64,000 nucleotides of DNA from Paracoccus denitrificans (lineage in GTDB: Bacteria > Pseudomonadota > Alphaproteobacteria > Rhodobacterales > Rhodobacteraceae). The stretch lies in assembly GCA_005768755.1 (NCBI GenBank), contig VAFL01000004.1:186001-250000 (forward strand). Reading direction: 5' to 3'. The translations under genes and the position numbers were made by a program. Below, piece by piece: positions 19,201 through 30,513 of this stretch; position 1 is the stretch's first letter, and every line of letters begins with the position of its first letter. The notes beneath the pieces are model-generated. The model ran no database searches. It was not told the DNA's origin and saw nothing but the letters and a program-made list of their open reading frames with translations.

Positions 19201-20382
19201 CTACTGCAAAGCGATCCGACCGCCTGCGATACGTGTCAGCTTTCCGGCCAGTTCCAACTGCAGCAGAACCGGCGACAAGATTGAAGGGGTGACACCCAGA
19301 TCTCGTATCAGGCTGTCCTCCTCGACCGGGTTAGGAGAGAGCTGGGCAAGCACGCGCGCCTGCAGCCCGCCGTCCGGGGCGGCGGTCCCGCCGCGATGCG
19401 GAAGCGGCAGGCCGGGCCGGGCAGGTGCAACTGATATCATCACCGGCGAGGGGATTGCGCTGTCTGGGGCGGGGCAGGCGGCGCGCGCGACAGATGCGGC
19501 AAGTGCCGGCAAAGCGTCGAGTATGTCGTCCGAGTTGCGAACCAGAATGGCCCCGTCCCGGATCAGCTGATTGCAACCGCCGGCACGTCCGTCGACGGGG
19601 TGACCGGGCACTGCCAAGACCTCTCGGCCCTGATCCAGTGCGTTCCGCGCAGTGATCAGGCTGCCGGACTTCACTGCCGCTTCAACCACCACGACGCCGT
19701 GGGACAGGCCGGATATGATTCGGTTGCGCAGTGGAAAATGCCGTGCGACGGGTGAGAGGCCCGGCGGCTGTTCGGACAGCAGGCAACCCTTCTCGCACAG
19801 GGTTGCCGCCAGCACCTTGTTCTCGGCTGGATAGATCTGATCGATGCCACCGGCCATCACGGCGATCGTGCCGAATTTCACGCTGGCCTCATGTGCGGCG
19901 GTGTCGATGCCGCGCGCCAGACCCGCAACCACCGTCACGCCACGTTCTGCCAGCGCTCCCGCCACGCCCCGCGCCATCCGCAGGCCAAGGGATGACGCAT
20001 TGCGCGCGCCGATTACCGCAAGCATCGGGCGGCCGAGTGCCGAAATGTCGCCCTTGACCCAGATGACCGGCGGCGCGTCTGCAAGGTCGCGCAGCATGGC
20101 AGGATAATCGGCCCCATCGTATCTAACCAGCCGCGCATTCGCCTTCTTCCCTGCCTTCATTTCTGCCAGCGCGTCGGCTTCGGGGCAGGGCGCGTAATTT
20201 TCGACCCCCGCCTGCCGCGCAATCTCTGGCAGTGCATCAATGGCGGCGGCTGCGCTGCCGTGTTCGGAGATCATGCGGTGAAACGTCGCCGGCCCGACCC
20301 GGCGAGAGCGAATGAGGCGGAGGACGCACAGATCGTCTTCCTGAGTGGTGGGGGGCGTGCGGGGGGTGCTGAAAGAAAACAA
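19201..20382 (-). CDS. dprA: DNA-processing protein DprA (Smf)
   Basis: DprA loads RecA on incoming single-stranded DNA during natural transformation and is kept in many bacteria not known to be competent. 393 aa: N-terminal helical domain, central Rossmann domain (VIGARNASSLGLRMARGVAGAL, VVAGLARGIDTAAHEASV, PLRNRIISGLSHGVVVVEA, SGSLITARNALDQGREVLAVPG) and a C-terminal winged-helix domain after a Pro-rich linker. dprA next to topA is a common pairing in this group. ATG 20382 is the only suitable start. Confidence 0.95.
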   Translation of the reverse strand: MFSFSTPRTPPTTQEDDLCVLRLIRSRRVGPATFHRMISEHGSAAAAIDALPEIARQAGVENYAPCPEADALAEMKAGKKANARLVRYDGADYPAMLRDLADAPPVIWVKGDISALGRPMLAVIGARNASSLGLRMARGVAGALAERGVTVVAGLARGIDTAAHEASVKFGTIAVMAGGIDQIYPAENKVLAATLCEKGCLLSEQPPGLSPVARHFPLRNRIISGLSHGVVVVEAAVKSGSLITARNALDQGREVLAVPGHPVDGRAGGCNQLIRDGAILVRNSDDILDALPALAASVARAACPAPDSAIPSPVMISVAPARPGLPLPHRGGTAAPDGGLQARVLAQLSPNPVEEDSLIRDLGVTPSILSPVLLQLELAGKLTRIAGGRIALQ

Positions 20383-20477
20383 CCTCGGGAACCTTTCCGC
20401 CTCATTCCATGATGTTATCGCGCCTGACTGGTTAAGATTTTGTTACCACGAGCAGGGATTCCGGACGGGGTTCACGA

Positions 20478-20506
20478 TTGTATTGCCGGGCCGAAATACG
20501 CTTAAT
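20478..20506 (+). promoter_or_regulatory. Possible promoter of the methyltransferase-like gene
   Basis: TTGTAT (20478-20483), 17-base spacer, CTTAAT (20501-20506), in an A+T-richer stretch 26 bases before the ATG. Tentative. Confidence 0.3.
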
Positions 20507-20531
20507 GCGTGCAGCTAACGGGAAAGACGGT

Positions 20532-21236
20532 ATGGGAATCAGTATCAACGTTGCCACGCAAATGGCGCGCATCGCGCCGCTTTTGTCGGAATGCGAAAAT
20601 GGTATCATGCTGGGACGCCAGAAAATGCACTTCCGCCGCCCGCAATGGACCCCGCGACTGATCAAGGCGCTGGCGCAGCTTGGGATCACCGCCACGCCTG
20701 ACGATATTTTCCAGACTGACGGCTTCTGCGAGACGTTTCTGAAAACCATCGGCTGGCCACCGCTGAAAAGCCTCGATTTCTCGGCTATCGAGGGGGCCGA
20801 GTTCATCCACGACCTGTCAGAACCGGTAGGCAATGATCTGCAGGGCAGGTTCGACCTGATCTATGACGGGGGCACGACCGAACATGTTTTCGACATCGCG
20901 CAGAGCTTTCGCAACGTCGATGCGATGCTGGCCGATGGCGGCATCTTCGTGTCGACGGTGGCGACAGATGGCTGGTTCGGCCATGGGTTTTATCAGGTCG
21001 GGCCGGATATTCCCTGGCGCTATTGGGGCGCCAGCCTTGGCTATGAGGTGCTGGGTGTCTGGACATTTTCGCGCGCCGGGCGCGAACCGCCCCTGAAGAT
21101 TTCCGACCCGACCGGTCAATCCCGGGGGGCAGAACAGCGTTTCGATGTGCCGCAATTCATCAACTATGTGGTCCGCAAAACGCCGCGCAGCACGCCGCCG
21201 AAACCGGTCATTCAAAGCCACTATATCAATTATTGA
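20532..21236 (+). CDS. Class I methyltransferase-like protein, substrate unknown
   Basis: 234-aa soluble protein. GRFDLIYDGGTTEHVFDIAQSF followed by VDAMLADGGIFVSTVATDGW fits strands 4 and 5 of a SAM-dependent methyltransferase fold, as in proteins found near surface polysaccharide genes. The glycine-rich SAM loop near the N-terminus is weak (KSLDFSAIEGAEF), so activity is uncertain. ATG 20532 has GGAAAG eight bases upstream; two earlier in-frame starts lack this. It is alone between divergent dprA and convergent tldD. Confidence 0.65.
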   Translation: MGISINVATQMARIAPLLSECENGIMLGRQKMHFRRPQWTPRLIKALAQLGITATPDDIFQTDGFCETFLKTIGWPPLKSLDFSAIEGAEFIHDLSEPVGNDLQGRFDLIYDGGTTEHVFDIAQSFRNVDAMLADGGIFVSTVATDGWFGHGFYQVGPDIPWRYWGASLGYEVLGVWTFSRAGREPPLKISDPTGQSRGAEQRFDVPQFINYVVRKTPRSTPPKPVIQSHYINY

Positions 21237-21280
21237 TCAAGCACATGCCGATCTGGCCCGGCGGGCGGCCGCGTCGCGTG

Positions 21281-22705
<1,425 letters not shown>

Positions 22706-22879
22706 GCGCGGGTCCAGACTCTGCTGTGGCTTCAATGTCCAAGCGGGCCAACCGATACCGTGGTGACTTGTCGCAAGGCGGGTTTTATGGTTGTAAACAG
22801 AAAAAGTTTGACTCGGAAGGGTGGCAGGCGCGCCGGTTGATTGCGTGGCGTGCGGCTGACATAGGCAAGGGATACTCGG

Positions 22880-23776
22880 ATGGTGGCTCCAGCGATGATG
22901 CGCCGCATGTTTGCGGCAGGGATGGGGGCAGCTTCGCTGCTGTCGACGGGGGTTGCGCGCGCACAGGACGCTGCGGCCGATGTGCTGGGCGATCTGCCGG
23001 TGATCGGCGCGCCGCATCCACGCGGGATGAACTTCCAACCGGCATCCACACCCCAGGCGGTCGATCAGCAATGGCTGGATCACTACGTGCTGGTTATCAT
23101 CGCGGCGGTCACCGTATTCGTCTGCGCGCTGCTTTTGTGGTGTATCGTCCGTTACAACCGCCGTGCGAACCCTGTGCCGGCGCGCTTCAGCCATAACACC
23201 CCGATCGAGGTCACCTGGACGCTGGTTCCGATCCTGATCCTGATCGGAATTGGTGTCTTTTCCTTGCCGATCCTGTTCCGTCAGCTTGCCATTCCGCAGA
23301 ACCCCGCGGTCGTCATCAAGGCCATCGGTCACCAGTGGTACTGGTCCTATGAATACCCCGATGAGGGGCTGGCCTTCGACGCGCTGATGCTTGCCAAGGA
23401 AGATCTGGAAGCAAACGGCTACAAGCCGGAAGAGTATCTTCTGGCTGCTGACAACGCGGTTGTGGTGCCCGTCGGGCAGGAAGTGCTGATGCAGTTCACC
23501 GCGACCGACGTGATCCATTCCTGGACCATCCCGGCCTTCGCCGTAAAACAGGATGCCGTGCCGGGCCGGATTGCGCAGCTGGCATTCACCGCCACGCAGG
23601 AAGGCGTCTACTTCGGGCAATGTTCGGAGCTTTGCGGGATCAACCACGCCTATATGCCGATCGTCGTTAAGGCCGTCTCGCCCGAGACGTATGCCGCCTG
23701 GCTGGAAGGTGCGAAGGTCGAATTCGCCGCGGCAGAGTTGCTGGACGCCAAGCCGATCCAGCTGGCGTCGAAGTAA
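22880..23776 (+). CDS. ctaC: Cytochrome c oxidase (aa3) subunit II
   Basis: Carries the CuA centre that takes electrons from cytochrome c. 298 aa: signal peptide (to ARAQ, about 29), two membrane helices (about 68-90 and 108-130), then a periplasmic cupredoxin domain. Ligand motifs are complete: [19 protein letters not shown] (His), and [12 protein letters not shown] with two Cys, His and Met. The mature N-terminus ([10 protein letters not shown]) closely resembles the Paracoccus protein. It is first in the cta operon; subunit I (ctaD) is elsewhere, as in Paracoccus. Confidence 0.97.
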   Translation: MVAPAMMRRMFAAGMGAASLLSTGVARAQDAAADVLGDLPVIGAPHPRGMNFQPASTPQAVDQQWLDHYVLVIIAAVTVFVCALLLWCIVRYNRRANPVPARFSHNTPIEVTWTLVPILILIGIGVFSLPILFRQLAIPQNPAVVIKAIGHQWYWSYEYPDEGLAFDALMLAKEDLEANGYKPEEYLLAADNAVVVPVGQEVLMQFTATDVIHSWTIPAFAVKQDAVPGRIAQLAFTATQEGVYFGQCSELCGINHAYMPIVVKAVSPETYAAWLEGAKVEFAAAELLDAKPIQLASK

Positions 23777-23782
23777 GCGGCT

Positions 23783-24697
23783 GTGACTGACACAAGCACA
23801 TATCAGGCACCGCAAGAGGCCGAGTTCGGCGATTATGTCGCGCTGTTGAAGCCGCGCGTCATGTCGCTGGTTGTCTTCACTGCATTCGTTGGCCTGATCG
23901 TGGCCCCGATTGCTGTGCATCCGCTTGTGGCTTTCTGCTCGGTCCTGTTCATCGCCATCGGTGGCGGGGCCTCGGGTGCGCTGAACATGTGGTATGACGC
24001 CGATATCGATGCGGTGATGAACCGTACCAAGTCCCGGCCGGTGCCCTCGGGCAAGGTCGCGGGCACAGAGGCGCTTGGTCTTGGTCTTGCGCTGTCCGGC
24101 ATTGCCGTGATGATGCTGGGTCTGGCGGCGAACTGGTTTGCTGCGGGTTTTCTGGCCTTCACGATTTTCTTCTATGCCGTCGTCTACACGATGTGGCTGA
24201 AACGCTCGACCCCGCAGAATATTGTCATCGGCGGCGCGGCGGGTGCTTTCCCCCCCATGATCGGCTGGGCTTGCGCCACCGGCGGGATCGCCATCGAATC
24301 GCTGCTGATGTTCGCGCTGATCTTCTTCTGGACGCCGCCCCATTTCTGGGCACTGGCACTGTTCATGAAGGAAGATTACCAAAAGGCGGGCGTTCCGATG
24401 CTGACCGTGACACACGGTCGCGAGGTTACGCGCCGCCACATCTTTGCCTACACGCTGGTGCTGGCCCCCTTCGCGATCTGGCTGGGCCTGACCTCGATCG
24501 GCGGGCCGATCTATCTGAGCGTGGCCGTCGTTCTGAATGCGCTGTTCATCTGGCGCGGCTGGCAGGTGATGCGCCGCAGCGATGCACAGTCCAGTGCAGA
24601 TGCGCACAGGGCTGAAAAAAGCTTCTTCAAGCTGTCGCTCTATTACCTGTTTGCGCATTTTGCGGCGCTGCTGGCCCAGCATTGGGTGGGCGCATGA
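23783..24697 (+). CDS. ctaB: Protoheme IX farnesyltransferase
   Basis: Adds a farnesyl chain to heme b to make heme o, the precursor of heme a. The 304-aa membrane protein has about nine helices and the UbiA-type Mg-prenyl-diphosphate motif [19 protein letters not shown] (residues about 71-89), with a second motif near [10 protein letters not shown]. The start is GTG 23783, six bases after ctaC. It ends in an ATGA overlap with the next gene. Confidence 0.96.
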   Translation: MTDTSTYQAPQEAEFGDYVALLKPRVMSLVVFTAFVGLIVAPIAVHPLVAFCSVLFIAIGGGASGALNMWYDADIDAVMNRTKSRPVPSGKVAGTEALGLGLALSGIAVMMLGLAANWFAAGFLAFTIFFYAVVYTMWLKRSTPQNIVIGGAAGAFPPMIGWACATGGIAIESLLMFALIFFWTPPHFWALALFMKEDYQKAGVPMLTVTHGREVTRRHIFAYTLVLAPFAIWLGLTSIGGPIYLSVAVVLNALFIWRGWQVMRRSDAQSSADAHRAEKSFFKLSLYYLFAHFAALLAQHWVGA

Positions 24698-24969
24698 TGA
24701 CGCTGCGCACCGAACATGAACTGCATGGCCGCCGCCGGTCGCGCAATATTGGCCTGCTGGCCGTGCTGCTGGCTTTCGTCGCGCTGATTTTCGGGCTGAC
24801 CGTGGTCAAGGTGCAGAATGGCGATGAAGCGGCGCTTCAGGGATTTGACCATCAGGTACGCCCGGCCCTTTTGCCGCGCGAAGAAGGTGTCGAGATCCAG
24901 CCAAGCAACGACCCGGTTGCCGCGCCCGGCACGCCCGCGGCCGATCAGGGCGCAAGGACCACGCCATGA
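24694..24969 (+). CDS. Small cta-operon membrane protein (CoxF-like)
   Basis: 91 aa with one membrane helix (about 23-42, [21 protein letters not shown]), a short basic N-terminus containing [14 protein letters not shown], and a disordered tail. Its position between ctaB and ctaG is that of the small CoxF protein of alphaproteobacterial aa3 operons, thought to help oxidase assembly. It overlaps both neighbours by four bases (ATGA each side). ATG 24697 is an equally possible start. Identification rests on position and topology more than sequence. Confidence 0.75.
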   Translation: MMTLRTEHELHGRRRSRNIGLLAVLLAFVALIFGLTVVKVQNGDEAALQGFDHQVRPALLPREEGVEIQPSNDPVAAPGTPAADQGARTTP

Positions 24970-25580
24970 GACTGCTTCCCAGGGACAAGAACCAACGTGT
25001 GATGGTCCAGCTTGTGGGCGTCGTCCTTGTCATGGGCGCGCTCGCCTGGGCGGCGGTGCCGTTCTACAACTGGTTCTGCAAGGTGACCGGTTATGGTGGC
25101 ACCACACAGGTGGCAGAGGCTGCGGCTATTGCCGATCAGCAGGTCCTGGACGAGACGATCACCATTCGGTTCGACGCCAATACGGACGCCAACCTGCCTT
25201 GGACCTTCCGGCCGCTTCAGACCGAAATGGAAGTGCCCATCGGCGCAACCGGCATGGCCTTTTACGAGGCGGTGAACAATTCCGACCATGTGATCACTGG
25301 ACGCGCGTCCTATAATGTCGCGCCCGAGATCGCGGGTTCGTTCTTCTACAAGATCGAGTGCTTCTGCTTTACCGAACAGACCTTGCAGCCCGGCGAACGC
25401 ATCGAAATGCCGGTGTCATTCGAGGTCGACCCGGAGATCGTGACGGACCGTGACGCCTACAAGGTGCGCGACATCACGCTCAGCTACACTTTCCACGAAT
25501 ATGGCACGCCCGAAACGGCGTCGGCAGCGGACAGTCAGGCCGCGTTGACGACCGATACGGACGGGACCAGAATGAACTGA
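24966..25580 (+). CDS. ctaG: Cytochrome c oxidase assembly protein CtaG (Cox11)
   Basis: Delivers copper to the CuB site of subunit I. 204 aa: N-terminal membrane anchor (about 14-34) and periplasmic Ig-like domain with the copper-binding pair in [12 protein letters not shown], preceded by [16 protein letters not shown], both diagnostic of Cox11. The C-terminus is an acidic extension. It overlaps the upstream gene by ATGA and is 20 bases from ctaE. Confidence 0.96.
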   Translation: MRLLPRDKNQRVMVQLVGVVLVMGALAWAAVPFYNWFCKVTGYGGTTQVAEAAAIADQQVLDETITIRFDANTDANLPWTFRPLQTEMEVPIGATGMAFYEAVNNSDHVITGRASYNVAPEIAGSFFYKIECFCFTEQTLQPGERIEMPVSFEVDPEIVTDRDAYKVRDITLSYTFHEYGTPETASAADSQAALTTDTDGTRMN

Positions 25581-25600
25581 CGCAATAGCGGGGACAGCCA

Positions 25601-26401
25601 ATGGCGCATGCAAAGAACCACGACTACCACATCCTGCCGCCCTCGCTGTGGCCGCTGCTGACCGCTATTTCGGTCTTTGTGATGCTGACCGGCGGCGTCG
25701 TCTGGATGAAGGCCGGCGGGCCCTGGATGTATCTGATCGGTCTGGTCGGCGTGCTTTACTGCATGTTCGGCTGGTGGGCCGATGTGGTGAACGAAGGCGA
25801 AACCGGGGATCATACCCCGGTTGTGCAGATCGGCCTGCGCTATGGCGTGATCCTGTTCATCATGTCCGAGGTTATGTTCTTCGTCGCGTGGTTCTGGGCC
25901 TTCTTCAAGAACGCGCTTTATCCGATGGGACCGGAAAGCCCGATCAAGGATGGCGTCTGGCCGCCCGAAGGCATCACCACCTTCGATCCCTGGCACCTGC
26001 CGCTGATCAACACGCTGATCCTTCTGCTGTCGGGCTGCGCTGTGACCTGGGCGCACCACGCGCTTGTTCATGAAAACGACCGCAAATCCGCGATTCAGGG
26101 CACGGCCATCGCTGTCGTGCTGGGCATCTGCTTCACCATTTTGCAGGCTTACGAATACAGCCACGCGGCATTCGGGCTGTCGGACACCGTCTATGGCGGT
26201 GTGTTCTACATGGCGACCGGTTTCCACGGCTTCCACGTCATCATCGGGACGATCTTCCTGCTCGTCTGCCTGATCCGCCTGATGCGCGGCCAGATGAACG
26301 ACAAGCAACATGTCGGCTTCGAAGCCGCCGCCTGGTACTGGCACTTCGTCGACGTCGTCTGGCTGTTCCTGTTCTTCGCGATCTATATCTGGGGACGCTG
26401 A
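25601..26401 (+). CDS. ctaE: Cytochrome c oxidase (aa3) subunit III
   Basis: 266-aa seven-helix subunit that stabilises the catalytic core. It begins [19 protein letters not shown] and carries [50 protein letters not shown] and [17 protein letters not shown], all typical. A perfect hairpin follows 30 bases after the stop, so the first transcript may end here. Confidence 0.97.
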   Translation: MAHAKNHDYHILPPSLWPLLTAISVFVMLTGGVVWMKAGGPWMYLIGLVGVLYCMFGWWADVVNEGETGDHTPVVQIGLRYGVILFIMSEVMFFVAWFWAFFKNALYPMGPESPIKDGVWPPEGITTFDPWHLPLINTLILLLSGCAVTWAHHALVHENDRKSAIQGTAIAVVLGICFTILQAYEYSHAAFGLSDTVYGGVFYMATGFHGFHVIIGTIFLLVCLIRLMRGQMNDKQHVGFEAAAWYWHFVDVVWLFLFFAIYIWGR

Positions 26402-26430
26402 TCCGCGCGTCGCAACAGGCTGAGCACTTC

Positions 26431-26466
26431 GAACGGCGCAGGGTTCCCTGCGCCGTTCTGGTTTAA
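26431..26466 (+). terminator. Hairpin after ctaE, probable terminator or attenuator
   Basis: GAACGGCGCAGGG (26431-26443) and CCCTGCGCCGTTC (26446-26458) form a perfect 13-bp stem, followed by TGGTTTAA. The T run is short, so termination may be partial, letting some transcription reach the SURF1 gene. Confidence 0.7.
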
Positions 26467-26593
26467 GGCGACACTGTCGTCGCGACTGTCAGCTGTGATG
26501 CGCAACGGGCACGGTGCGCCCTGCCGCGTCTGCAGCCCCTTGGTCTTTGCCCGCCAGCGGGGTATCGCGGGACGCAAAGCAAGCGAATCCAGC

Positions 26594-27274
26594 ATGACCC
26601 CGCGCCGCTCCATCATCCCGCCTCTGATTTTTGGCATTGTCCTGACGGGCATCCTGCTCAGCCTCGGTCTCTGGCAGTTGCGCAGGCTTGAGGTGAAAGA
26701 GGCGCAGCTGGCCGAAATCCAATCGGGAATCGACGCCGCGCCGGTGGCGCTTCCCGCGCAGATCGACCCGTCGATGAAATATCTGCCGGTTATCGTCTCG
26801 GGCCGCACGACCGGGCAGGAAATTCTGGTTCTGTCAGGCACGAAAGAACTGGGTGGCGGTTATAACGTCGTCTCGGCATTCGAAACCGATGACGGGCGCC
26901 GCGTCCTTCTGGATCGCGGCTTTATCGAACAGGATTATCGCCGCGCCGATCGACCGCCCACCGATCTTCGCGTTGCAGGCAACCTGCATTGGCCACAGGA
27001 CAAAGGCAGCGCCACGCCCAAGCCGGATCTGCAAGCGGGCATCTGGTTTGCCCGTGACGTTCCGGCCATGGCCGACACGCTGGATACCCAGCCGGTGCTG
27101 GTCGTGGCGGCAGAGGTGCAGGGCGACAGCCAGGGTGTGATGCCCATACCCGTTACGATCGAGGGGATACCGAACAGCCACTTATCCTATGCCGTGCAGT
27201 GGTTCCTTTTCGCGGCAACCTGCGCGGGGATGACAGCATGGTTGATCTGGCGTATCAGGCAGCGGACTTATTAG
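26594..27274 (+). CDS. SURF1-family oxidase assembly protein
   Basis: SURF1 helps insert heme a into subunit I of cytochrome oxidase. 226 aa: N-terminal helix (about 11-30, ending in LGLWQLRRLEVKEAQLAEI, a family signature), periplasmic domain with FVQRGF-like LLDRGFIEQDYR and IPNSHLSYAVQWFLFA, and a C-terminal helix. ATG 26594 is the last start before the first helix. Its place after ctaE fits the aa3-specific SURF1 of Paracoccus. thrC starts 9 bases downstream. Confidence 0.93.
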   Translation: MTPRRSIIPPLIFGIVLTGILLSLGLWQLRRLEVKEAQLAEIQSGIDAAPVALPAQIDPSMKYLPVIVSGRTTGQEILVLSGTKELGGGYNVVSAFETDDGRRVLLDRGFIEQDYRRADRPPTDLRVAGNLHWPQDKGSATPKPDLQAGIWFARDVPAMADTLDTQPVLVVAAEVQGDSQGVMPIPVTIEGIPNSHLSYAVQWFLFAATCAGMTAWLIWRIRQRTY

Positions 27275-27282
27275 GGACAGAC

Positions 27283-28665
27283 ATGCGTTATATCTCGACG
27301 CGGGGGCAGGCCCCGGTGCTGAATTTCGAACAGGCGATGCTGACCGGGCTTGCCCGCGATGGCGGGCTGTATGTGCCCGAAACGATCCCCCGTATGGAAG
27401 ATATCGCGGCACTTGAAAGCCTGCCTTACGGCGAGGCCGCGCTGCGTGTCATCCGGCCGTTTCTGGGCGACAGTTTCTCGGATGCGGAACTGCGGACAGC
27501 GCTTGACGCCGCATACGCTGATTTCGGCCATGTTGCGCGCGCGCCGCTGCGTCAGCTGGCCCCGGGCCATCATCTGCTGGAACTGTTCCATGGCCCCACG
27601 CTGGCGTTCAAGGATTTCGCCATGCAGCTGATCGGTCAGCTGTTCCAGATCGCGCTGAAACGATCCGGCCAGCGGATTACGATTGTGGGTGCGACTTCGG
27701 GCGATACGGGCAGCGCAGCGATCGAGGCGTTTCGCGGCCTCGACAATGTCGATGTCTTCATCCTGTTCCCGCATGGCCGTGTGTCAGAAGTTCAGCGCCG
27801 CCAGATGACGACGCCTGATGAGGCCAATGTCCATGCCCTCGCCATTGACGGGCATTTCGACGACGCGCAGGCGCGGCTTAAGGATCTGTTCAACGACCAC
27901 GAATTCCGCGACCGGGTCGGGCTGGCTGGCGTCAACTCGATCAATTGGGCACGCGTTCTGGCGCAGGTCGTCTATTACTTCACGGCGGCGGTCAGCCTTG
28001 GCGCACCGGGGCGCGAGGTTGATTTCACCGTGCCCACGGGCAATTTCGGCGATATTCTGGCTGGTCTGGTGGCCAAGCGCATGGGACTGCCTGTCGGGCA
28101 GCTGGTCATCGCGACCAATCAGAACGATATCCTGCATCGTGCCATGACCGCCGGCGACTATCGTGTGGGCGAAGTCTCCCCCTCGATTTCGCCGTCGATG
28201 GATATTCAGGTCAGCAGCAATTTCGAACGTGCATTGTTCTGGTCCTATGATGGCGATGCAGCGGCCATCCGGCAGCTCATGGATGAGCTGAAAGCCGGAG
28301 GGTTCAAGATCAGCCAGGGTGCGTTGCAGTCGCTTCAGGCGGATTTCGCGTCTGGCCGCGCTTCGGAGGAGGAGACGCTGGCGATGATCCACACGATCCG
28401 CGCGGAAACCGGCGAAATCCTGTGCCCGCATTCGGCCGTTGGGGTGAAAGTCGCGCGTGACCACCTGCGTGCGGGCGTGCCCATGATCACGCTTGCCACG
28501 GCCCATCCGGCGAAATTTCCCGACGCGGTCGAGAAGGCAATCGGGCTTCGCCCCGACCTGCCACCGCATATGGCAGGCCTGTTCGACAAGCCCGAGCGGC
28601 AGACCCGTATTGAAAACGACGTCGATGCGCTTAAATCGCTGATCCTTGAACGGAGGACCGCTTGA
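27283..28665 (+). CDS. thrC: Threonine synthase
   Basis: PLP enzyme that makes threonine from O-phosphohomoserine. The 460-aa product starts MRYISTRGQAPVLNFEQAM and has the PLP-lysine motif in HGPTLAFKDFAMQ and the phosphate-binding loop GATSGDTGSAA, then NSINWARVLAQ and TVPTGNFGDILAG, all of the long (class 1) form. ATG 27283 is chosen over in-frame upstream starts that lie inside the SURF1 gene. Translation is coupled to the M16 peptidase gene (TTGA overlap). Confidence 0.96.
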   Translation: MRYISTRGQAPVLNFEQAMLTGLARDGGLYVPETIPRMEDIAALESLPYGEAALRVIRPFLGDSFSDAELRTALDAAYADFGHVARAPLRQLAPGHHLLELFHGPTLAFKDFAMQLIGQLFQIALKRSGQRITIVGATSGDTGSAAIEAFRGLDNVDVFILFPHGRVSEVQRRQMTTPDEANVHALAIDGHFDDAQARLKDLFNDHEFRDRVGLAGVNSINWARVLAQVVYYFTAAVSLGAPGREVDFTVPTGNFGDILAGLVAKRMGLPVGQLVIATNQNDILHRAMTAGDYRVGEVSPSISPSMDIQVSSNFERALFWSYDGDAAAIRQLMDELKAGGFKISQGALQSLQADFASGRASEEETLAMIHTIRAETGEILCPHSAVGVKVARDHLRAGVPMITLATAHPAKFPDAVEKAIGLRPDLPPHMAGLFDKPERQTRIENDVDALKSLILERRTA

Positions 28666-29924
28666 GCGACACCATCATTACCACGCTGCCCAACGGGCTG
28701 CGAATCGTCACCCGCAATATGCCGGGCCTGCACTCCGCGACGCTTGGCCTGTGGGTCAGCGCCGGCGGCCGGGACGAACGTGCCGAACAGAACGGCATTG
28801 CGCATTTTCTGGAACATATGGCCTTCAAGGGCACTGCGCGTCGCAGCGCCCTGCAGATCGCTGAAGAGATCGAGGATGTGGGCGGCTATATCAACGCCTA
28901 CACCTCTCGCGATACGACCGCCTATTACGCGCGCGTCCTTGCCGCAGATACGGCGCTGGCGCTTGATGTGATTTCAGACATCGTGCTGAATCCGGCCTTC
29001 GATCAGCGCGAAATCGAGGTTGAGCGCGGTGTGATCCTGCAAGAAATCGGGCAGTCGCTGGATACGCCCGACGACATCATCTTCGACTGGCTGCAGGAGG
29101 CCGCTTATCCGGACCAGGCGATAGGGCGCACCATTCTGGGCCCCGCTGAACGGGTGTCCAGTTTCGGGCGTGTGGATCTTTCGGGCTTTGTGGCCGAACA
29201 TTACGGGCCAAGCCAGATGATCCTGGCGGCTGCGGGGGCCGTTGATCACGACGCGATCGTGCGACAGGCCGAAGTCATTTTCGGGCATCTCAGCGACCGC
29301 CACGCGCCCCCTCGCGATCATGCGCGCTGGCAGGGTGCCGAGACACGCCGGATCAAGGATCTGGAACAGGCCCATTTCACGCTGGCCTTCGAAGGGCCAG
29401 GCTATCTGTCGCCGGACTATCACGCGGCCCAGATATGGACGACCGCAATGGGTGGGGGGATGTCCTCGCGCCTGTTCCAGAAAATCCGCGAGGAGCGCGG
29501 CCTGTGCTATACCATCTTCGCGCAGTCGGGCTTTCATGACGATACCGGCATGATGACCGTCTACGCCGGAACCGCGGCCGAGGATATTGCCGAACTGGCC
29601 ACGCTGACAGTGGACGAATTGAAACGCTCGGTCGATACGCTCAGCGATGCAGAGATTGCGCGGGCTAAGGCGCAACTGAAGGCGGGCACGCTGATGGGGT
29701 TGGAAAGCAGTTCTGGCCAGGCAGAACGGATCGCGCGCTCGCTGGCGATCTGGGGACGGGTGCCGGAACCGGCCGAGACTGCGGCGCGGCTGGATGCCGT
29801 GACGCGCGCCGATATTGCGCGCTACACCGAAACACTGATCGCTCGCCGTCCGGCGATGGCGCTCTACGGACCGGTTGACCGTGCGCCGACGCTGGATGCG
29901 CTGATCGACAGGCTCGCCGCCTGA
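28662..29924 (+). CDS. M16-family zinc peptidase (processing-peptidase-like)
   Basis: 420-aa insulinase-type peptidase. The inverted zinc motif HFLEH is at 48-52 (NGIAHFLEHMAF), with the downstream Glu in ERGVILQEI, and the C-terminal M16 half contains SSRLFQKIREERGLCYTIF. It is related to mitochondrial processing peptidase; the bacterial substrate is unknown. The start is TTG 28662 with GGAGG ahead (CGGAGGACCGC), overlapping the thrC stop. No signal peptide. Confidence 0.93.
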   Translation: MSDTIITTLPNGLRIVTRNMPGLHSATLGLWVSAGGRDERAEQNGIAHFLEHMAFKGTARRSALQIAEEIEDVGGYINAYTSRDTTAYYARVLAADTALALDVISDIVLNPAFDQREIEVERGVILQEIGQSLDTPDDIIFDWLQEAAYPDQAIGRTILGPAERVSSFGRVDLSGFVAEHYGPSQMILAAAGAVDHDAIVRQAEVIFGHLSDRHAPPRDHARWQGAETRRIKDLEQAHFTLAFEGPGYLSPDYHAAQIWTTAMGGGMSSRLFQKIREERGLCYTIFAQSGFHDDTGMMTVYAGTAAEDIAELATLTVDELKRSVDTLSDAEIARAKAQLKAGTLMGLESSSGQAERIARSLAIWGRVPEPAETAARLDAVTRADIARYTETLIARRPAMALYGPVDRAPTLDALIDRLAA

Positions 29925-30508
29925 TGTTCGGTCGGCGCCGTCCGATCCGGCTGGATACCGAACGGATGGCGCTGCGCCTGCCGCAGCATTCCGATTTCAA
30001 CGCCTGGACTGATCTGCGGCGGGAAAGCCGGGACTTCCTGACCCCGTGGGAGCCGTCCTGGTCGGCGGATCATCTGTCGCGAAAGGCGTTCACCAACCGC
30101 GTCTATTGGGCGCAGCGGGCCAGCCGGAACAACAGCGCCATCCCCCTGTTCATGGAACGCAACGTCGATGGGGCGCTTCTGGGCGCGATCACCATCGACA
30201 ATATACGCCGGGGCCCGGCGCAGATGGCGACCATTGGCTATTGGATCGGCGCGCCTCACGCGCGGCAGGGCTATATGACCGAGGCGATCGGTGCCGTTGT
30301 TCGCCATGCCTTCACCACGCTGGACATGTCACGGATCGAGGCTGCCTGCTTGCCGGACAATGCCGCATCGCGCGGGGTTCTGGAGCGTGCGGGCTTCAAA
30401 TATGAAGGCGTCGCCCAAAGTTACCTTCAGATCAATGGGCGGTGGCGCACACATGTGCTTTATGCCAACTTGCGCCACGACAGACGCGGTCGGACGGATG
30501 CGGGATAG
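29924..30508 (+). CDS. GNAT acetyltransferase, RimJ/RimL-like
   Basis: 194 aa. The acetyl-CoA fold is seen in LLGAITIDNIRRGPAQMATIGYWIGAPHARQGYMTEAI (V/I-GYWxG and the Q/RxxG/A-type loop) and EAACLPDNAASRGVLERAGFKYEG. This matches the RimJ group, which acetylates protein N-termini, although many relatives modify other amines. The ATG overlaps the peptidase stop (TGATG), so it is in the same operon as thrC. Confidence 0.9.
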   Translation: MFGRRRPIRLDTERMALRLPQHSDFNAWTDLRRESRDFLTPWEPSWSADHLSRKAFTNRVYWAQRASRNNSAIPLFMERNVDGALLGAITIDNIRRGPAQMATIGYWIGAPHARQGYMTEAIGAVVRHAFTTLDMSRIEAACLPDNAASRGVLERAGFKYEGVAQSYLQINGRWRTHVLYANLRHDRRGRTDAG

Positions 30509-30513
30509 CTGAG

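Noticed and set aside
22706..24682. Very long minus-strand open frame running upstream of tldD across ctaC-ctaB
   Set aside because: It is the antisense of two certain genes with a His/Arg/Gln-rich, non-protein-like translation. High GC keeps the frame open. The tldD part alone matches a family.
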